From: Zygaena filipendulae
Taxonomy: Eukaryota; Arthropoda; Insecta; Lepidoptera; Zygaenidae
Length of the DNA stretch: 64,000 nucleotides
Assembly: GCA_907165275.2 (NCBI GenBank)
Contig: OU015669.1
Location: forward strand, 2,068,501 to 2,132,500
Direction of reading: 5' to 3'
A model generated the notes under the pieces. The model was not told where the DNA came from, did not search any database, and saw nothing but the letters and a program-made list of their open reading frames with translations. Made by a program: the position numbers and the translations under genes. Shown piece after piece: positions 60,327 to 64,000 of the stretch. The first letter of the stretch is position 1. Each line of letters begins with the position of its first letter.

Positions 60327-63299
60327 ATGCCACTAACTCCGAGAGAAGACATCGCCGAGGAAGGTGTCAGGACGAGGGCACAACGTGCTGCGGGGGCTAC
60401 GCCTGCAGCCCGCCAGGCCACACCCACTGGCCATCGGGCTCCACCCACTGGCCCTGCCCACCAGGCCCCGCCCACTACTGAGGCCACGCCTATCGACCTG
60501 GCCACGCCCACTGACCACGCCCACTTGGCTCCGCCCACCACTGAGGCCCCACCCTCCGGGTCACCGGCCACGCCCCCTGGCCCCGCCCACTTGGTCACGC
60601 CTACCGCTAGCTCCGCCCAACAGACCACGCCCACCGTCGAAGCCCCGCCCACTAGCTCCGCCCACCTGGCCACGCCTACTGACCACGTCCGGGCTACGAC
60701 TACGGGACGAGCAGCGGACGCATCCGCTCTAGATATATGTAGTTTGGTCAAGATGATGGAAAACATGAATAAGGGCATGCACCAGATGCGTGAAGAACAA
60801 CAGCAAAATCTTCACACAGTTTTGGCGGCTGTTGGTAAGGTCAGCAATGTAGTGAAGCAACTCCGTGAAGACGTCGATTCAGTAGGAGGGCGCGTCACAG
60901 TATTGGAAACCGATCTTACTGGACTGAAGAATGTAGTCGAGGAGCGGGTCACAGGATTGGAGACTGTTGTCTCTGGACTGCAAAAAGAATTGTTGCGACT
61001 TAAAACTGTGGGAATCGCATCAAGTGGAGCCGTTGGCGTAATCCAGGGACCAAGAGTGAAGGTGCCACCTTACGACGGAACTACGTCCTGGCCCGCGTAC
61101 CGGCAGCAGTTTCAGACTGTAGCTGCTGCAAATGGATGGACGGATGAGCAGAGCTTGACAGCTCTTACTGTGGCGCTCAGGGGCTCGGCGTTGTCTGTTT
61201 TGGAGGCACTGCCTAGGTCAGGAAGTGGTTTTAAGGAACTGATGGAGGCCCTCGAGTCCAGATATGGGGAGCGCCACCTTGAACACGTGTTCCGGGCCCA
61301 GATACGCGATAGAGTGCAGCGTCCAGGAGAAGGACTACAGCAGTGGGCACTGGAGATTGAGAAGCTTGTCCGCAAGGCACATCCGACGGCTGACACGAAG
61401 ATGGTAGACGCAAACATTCTGCAAGCCTTCGTCGATGGCATCCGCGACATGGAGATAAGGGCTGCAGTGGGGCTTCGTCATCATGCCTCGCTAAAGGATG
61501 CCCTAGCACATGCATTGGAAGTGGAGGCAGTACGGCGTGATGTGCGTGCACATAAGCTGCGAGAGGTCACTGAGGAAGTTAAAGCAATTAAGGCCCCCCT
61601 AAAGAAGACTGGATTCATGTGCTACAAATGCTGTGAACGAGGCCACATGCAGTTCTCCTGCCCAAAGAAGAACGAGGTGACAGAAAAAATCCTTAAGCTG
61701 CAGAAACAAGTTGATGACCTGACAAAGAGGCAGGAGACTCTGTCCCCTGTCGGGAATCAGGGAAAAGGTGTGACAGCCAGGACTAAAGGACAGGTACTGG
61801 CTGGTGTAAAAAAAGCCCCAGCAACGGTCATCGCACAGGTGCGTAGTGGGAAGGCCCATGGCAACGCTGACGCCCTCTCAAGAAGACCATGCCCGGAAGA
61901 TTGTAAGCATTGTGTCAAACAGGAGTCGAAGGAACTGACCGTTAAGCTTACGAGAACGAGCCCTCCGGGACTGTGGCAAGATGAGACCATGAGAGAAGCT
62001 CAGGAGGATGATGAAGACGTTCGACTCATCGTGGCTTGGAAAAAACGTAGTGCGGACAAACCAAAATGGGTTGAGGTCGCACCCACTAGCCCTATCACTA
62101 AAGCCTATTGGGCCCAATGGGACAGCTTTGTTCTGCAGAACGGAATGCTTTACCGAAAATGGGAGAAACCTAACGGCAGAGAGTTCCACCTTCAGTTAGT
62201 TGTTCCAAGGACCAGGGTGAAAGATGTTCTTCGTGAAATACATGATGGGGTTTCAGGTGGACATCTTGGCGTGAAGAGAACATTAACAAAAGTGAGGGAA
62301 AGATTCTACTGGCTTCATTGTCGAGAGGATGTGCAGGAATGGTGCCGCAAATGTACCACTTGTGCTGCAGTCAAAGGTCCGTCAACTAGGACCCGCGGAA
62401 ACCTCCAACTCTATAATATTGGTGCGCCCTGGGAAAGAATTGCTGTTGACGTGGCTGGACCTTTTCCAGTGACCGAGTCAGGGAACAAGTACTTCTTGGT
62501 TGTCATGGATTATTTCACCAAGTGGCCGGAAGTGTTCGCCATACCTAATCAGGAAGCCACGACAGTAGCCTCCAAGTTGGTTGAGGAAGTGATATGTCGA
62601 TTCGGCGTACCCTTGGAAATCCACTCAGATCAAGGCAGGAACTTCGAATCCCAGCTATTCCAGGAAATGTGCAAAATCTTGGGAATGCACAAGACGAGGA
62701 CCACGCCATATCACCCTCAGTCCGACGGCATGGTGGAGAGGTTTAACCAGACGCTAGAGAGGAATTTGGCGAAACTGGTTGATAAACACCAGAGGGATTG
62801 GGACAAATTCATACCGCTGTTCCTACTCGCCTACAGAACATCTGAGCATGAGAGCACGAAGGCGACCCCAGCGTATGTGAATTTCGGTAGAGAACTACGG
62901 CTACCAGTGGATTTACTGACAGGCGGACCTCCAGATGACCCCCAATCGATGCAGGACTACATCTCCGATCTACGGGAGAAAATGCAGGACGTCTATGCTT
63001 TGGTTCGAGAGCATGGTTTGCAGTCAAGCGAGAACATGAAGACGAGATATGACCGGAGGGCGAATACAAGTGGTTTTGAGGAGGGATCACTTGTATGGCT
63101 ACACAATCCTATCCGTCGAAAGGGAAAATCTCCGAAATTACAGACTCGATGGGAAGGCCCGTACAAGGTTGTTACCCGGATGAATGACGTGACGTATCGG
63201 ATTCAACGTCAACCAAGGGGAGCTTTCAAAATAGTGCACATCGACCGCTTAGCACGTTATCAAGGCAGCAATAGTGACGCTCGGGACGAGCATCTCTAA
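60327..63299 (+). CDS. Gag-integrase fusion polyprotein of the Gypsy element, 990 aa
   Basis: Start chosen at ATG 60327 (MPLTPREDIAEEG), the first methionine after the primer site. Residues about 20-120: Pro/Thr/Ala/His-rich repeats. About 140-230: coiled coil (LREDVDSVGGRVTVLETDLT). About 240-420: Gag capsid (VPPYDGTTSWPAYRQQFQTV; RDRVQRPGEGLQQWALEIEK). Zinc knuckle CYKCCERGHMQFSC. Then a short link and GKAHGNADALSRRPC, the very end of RNase H. Integrase follows: HHCC zinc finger (HDGVSGGHLGVKRTLTKVRE, CRKCTTCAAVK), core D in IAVDVAGPFP, D in IHSDQGRNFES, E in GMVERFNQTLERN, and a C-terminal GPYKVVTR domain. About 700-800 residues usual for protease, RT and RNase H are missing, yet the frame is unbroken. 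Confidence 0.9.
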   Translation: MPLTPREDIAEEGVRTRAQRAAGATPAARQATPTGHRAPPTGPAHQAPPTTEATPIDLATPTDHAHLAPPTTEAPPSGSPATPPGPAHLVTPTASSAQQTTPTVEAPPTSSAHLATPTDHVRATTTGRAADASALDICSLVKMMENMNKGMHQMREEQQQNLHTVLAAVGKVSNVVKQLREDVDSVGGRVTVLETDLTGLKNVVEERVTGLETVVSGLQKELLRLKTVGIASSGAVGVIQGPRVKVPPYDGTTSWPAYRQQFQTVAAANGWTDEQSLTALTVALRGSALSVLEALPRSGSGFKELMEALESRYGERHLEHVFRAQIRDRVQRPGEGLQQWALEIEKLVRKAHPTADTKMVDANILQAFVDGIRDMEIRAAVGLRHHASLKDALAHALEVEAVRRDVRAHKLREVTEEVKAIKAPLKKTGFMCYKCCERGHMQFSCPKKNEVTEKILKLQKQVDDLTKRQETLSPVGNQGKGVTARTKGQVLAGVKKAPATVIAQVRSGKAHGNADALSRRPCPEDCKHCVKQESKELTVKLTRTSPPGLWQDETMREAQEDDEDVRLIVAWKKRSADKPKWVEVAPTSPITKAYWAQWDSFVLQNGMLYRKWEKPNGREFHLQLVVPRTRVKDVLREIHDGVSGGHLGVKRTLTKVRERFYWLHCREDVQEWCRKCTTCAAVKGPSTRTRGNLQLYNIGAPWERIAVDVAGPFPVTESGNKYFLVVMDYFTKWPEVFAIPNQEATTVASKLVEEVICRFGVPLEIHSDQGRNFESQLFQEMCKILGMHKTRTTPYHPQSDGMVERFNQTLERNLAKLVDKHQRDWDKFIPLFLLAYRTSEHESTKATPAYVNFGRELRLPVDLLTGGPPDDPQSMQDYISDLREKMQDVYALVREHGLQSSENMKTRYDRRANTSGFEEGSLVWLHNPIRRKGKSPKLQTRWEGPYKVVTRMNDVTYRIQRQPRGAFKIVHIDRLARYQGSNSDARDEHL

Positions 63300-63310
63300 G
63301 AAGGGGGCAG

Positions 63311-63730
63311 TGTCGCGGTCGAGCTAAATTGATAGCGCGCAATGTATGCAAAACGCGCGATGCATACAAAACACGCAATGTAAAGCAAACACATTGGAGT
63401 AGCGAATTCGATAGAAGTTCTATTCTAGAAACGTTCGGCCGAGTGGCTAGTAAAACACATTGAACTCGAACATTCTAGAGCCCCGTTCGGTTGGGTATAT
63501 AAACAGCGCAACCGAACCGGACGGGCAGTTCAGTTTGAGCTTTCAAAGCGATAACTACGAGTGAATCTTGAGCGATACCTGCGACTACCTGCGACCTTGG
63601 CGAGACTATTGGACTTCGAGATCTGTCGTTTAGTGTTTCAGTGTTGCGATACCTAGACCTAGGAACCCTAGACCTAGTGTTTTTGTAAAGTTAGTGTTAA
63701 TCTCCGAATAAAGAACCCTAGCACGTAATA
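63311..63730 (+). repeat. 3' LTR of the Gypsy element
   Basis: Same 420 bp as the 5' LTR with two differences seen: ATGTTC to ACGTTC in the HSE-like block (about 63432) and AACA to AATA at the end. Confidence 0.95.
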
Positions 63731-63734
63731 ATAC

Positions 63735-64000
63735 CCTATTGGATCGCGATATTACTGGTAGTTTATTATCGCACTAGAGGCAACACTACACTAACACTTA
63801 GTTCAAGTTCAGGCGCAACCGCCGCCAGCCGCTCCGCTGCCGGTTTCTTGTTCAAACGTGTTCTGTGAAAAACTTTGTTGATTGAATTATTCTACAAACA
63901 ACACACTAGATTTAATTTGTGAGTTTTGTGACCGGATACCTGTTACCTGATATGTAAGTATTTGTCTTTCAATTAACTATTTGCTATGTTGTGTTTATGA
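63735..64000. other. Right edge of window, unassigned
   Basis: GC-richer 63810-63845 (CGCCGCCAGCCGCTCCGCTG), then AT-rich. It might be the 5' region of a gene or element starting beyond the window (TATGTAAGTATTTG at 63952 looks like a splice donor). No ORF. Confidence 0.3.

Larger units (their letters stand above)
59880..63730 (+). mobile_element. Ty3/Gypsy LTR retrotransposon with internal deletion, 3851 bp
   Basis: Two 420-bp LTRs (59880-60299; 63311-63730), 4-bp target repeat ATAC (59876-59879; 63731-63734), primer-binding region right after the 5' LTR (TTTGGTGTCGGAAGTG) and a polypurine tract AAGAAGGGGG at 63298-63307. I count two differences between the LTRs over 420 bp, so insertion is recent. 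The single ORF lacks protease, reverse transcriptase and most of RNase H. Confidence 0.95.
59180..63742. repeat. Possible MITE with AATAGGGTATT ends, split by the Gypsy element
   Basis: AATAGGGTATTACACCC at 59182 and AAAATACCCTATT (59874-59879 joined to 63731-63740 across the Gypsy insertion) are inverted. The interior holds the foldback repeat at 59381-59690. The target repeat is unclear. Confidence 0.45.

Noticed and set aside
60287..60778. Minus-strand ORF over the Gag proline-rich block
   Set aside because: It mirrors the GC-rich repeats of Gag; the composition (VGGA/WAGP) is the translation of the opposite strand of a minisatellite.

Overview
The window looks like insect, most likely lepidopteran, repeat-rich DNA. 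The base composition is AT-rich, genes carry short introns with GT..AG borders, and there are several copies of the short TCCTACTAAT...CTAG Helitron family common in moths and butterflies, a tRNA-derived SINE, and many DNA transposons. I see no convincing single-copy host gene. Almost every base that can be assigned belongs to a mobile element. Species assignment is inference from repeat content only.

Positions 1-25928 are one PIF/Harbinger element (Harbinger-A), its left end beyond the window, shattered by nested insertions. Each insertion boundary can be checked because removing the insert plus one target-site copy restores the reading frame of the host transposase gene. The inserts are: Harbinger-B (686-7182), which itself carries a P element (989-4295, 8-bp target repeat); a second P-type element (7214-16988, 8-bp repeat GTCTATTA), loaded with a hAT-like block, a pogo remnant, foldback elements, an R1-type LINE tail, Helitrons, a Jockey-type LINE tail and a SINE piece; a CACTG-ended element (18215-19438, TAA repeat); and a Sola-like element (19572-25653, ATAT repeat) that carries Harbinger-C (19577-22517, TCA repeat) inside its left terminal repeat.

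Positions 25929-41570 hold a Harbinger of another lineage (Harbinger-D, 27603-32101) whose two genes, a six-exon HARBI1-type transposase and a five-exon Myb/SANT-like gene, are both open. They also hold two decayed piggyBac transposases, a broken capsid- or Gag-like gene of unknown origin, a Harbinger-F remnant, a DDE transposase tail, a second decayed copy of the Harbinger-D Myb gene, a P-element scrap and an LTR fragment.

Positions 41571-58150 are a second nest. Harbinger-I hosts Harbinger-G (41665-52061, TTA repeat); G hosts a foldback Mutator-like element (about 45165-50906) whose arms are inverted arrays of a 120-bp repeat around a transposase-YqaJ nuclease gene. A Tc1 element (52254-53818) splits the MADF gene of I, and two further HARBI1 relics and a deleted mariner lie in its 3' half. 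The last part (58150-64000) holds a tandem repeat, a foldback element and a Ty3/Gypsy element (59880-63730) with nearly identical 420-bp LTRs. Its single ORF joins Gag directly to integrase because protease, reverse transcriptase and most of RNase H are missing.

The strongest biological theme is a two-gene Harbinger architecture seen in copies A, B, C and G, and partly in F and I. A MADF-BESS protein gene on one strand and the HARBI1 transposase gene on the other are interlocked like a zip: each gene's intron holds an exon of the other, and the two splice acceptors sit back to back 36-127 bp apart.
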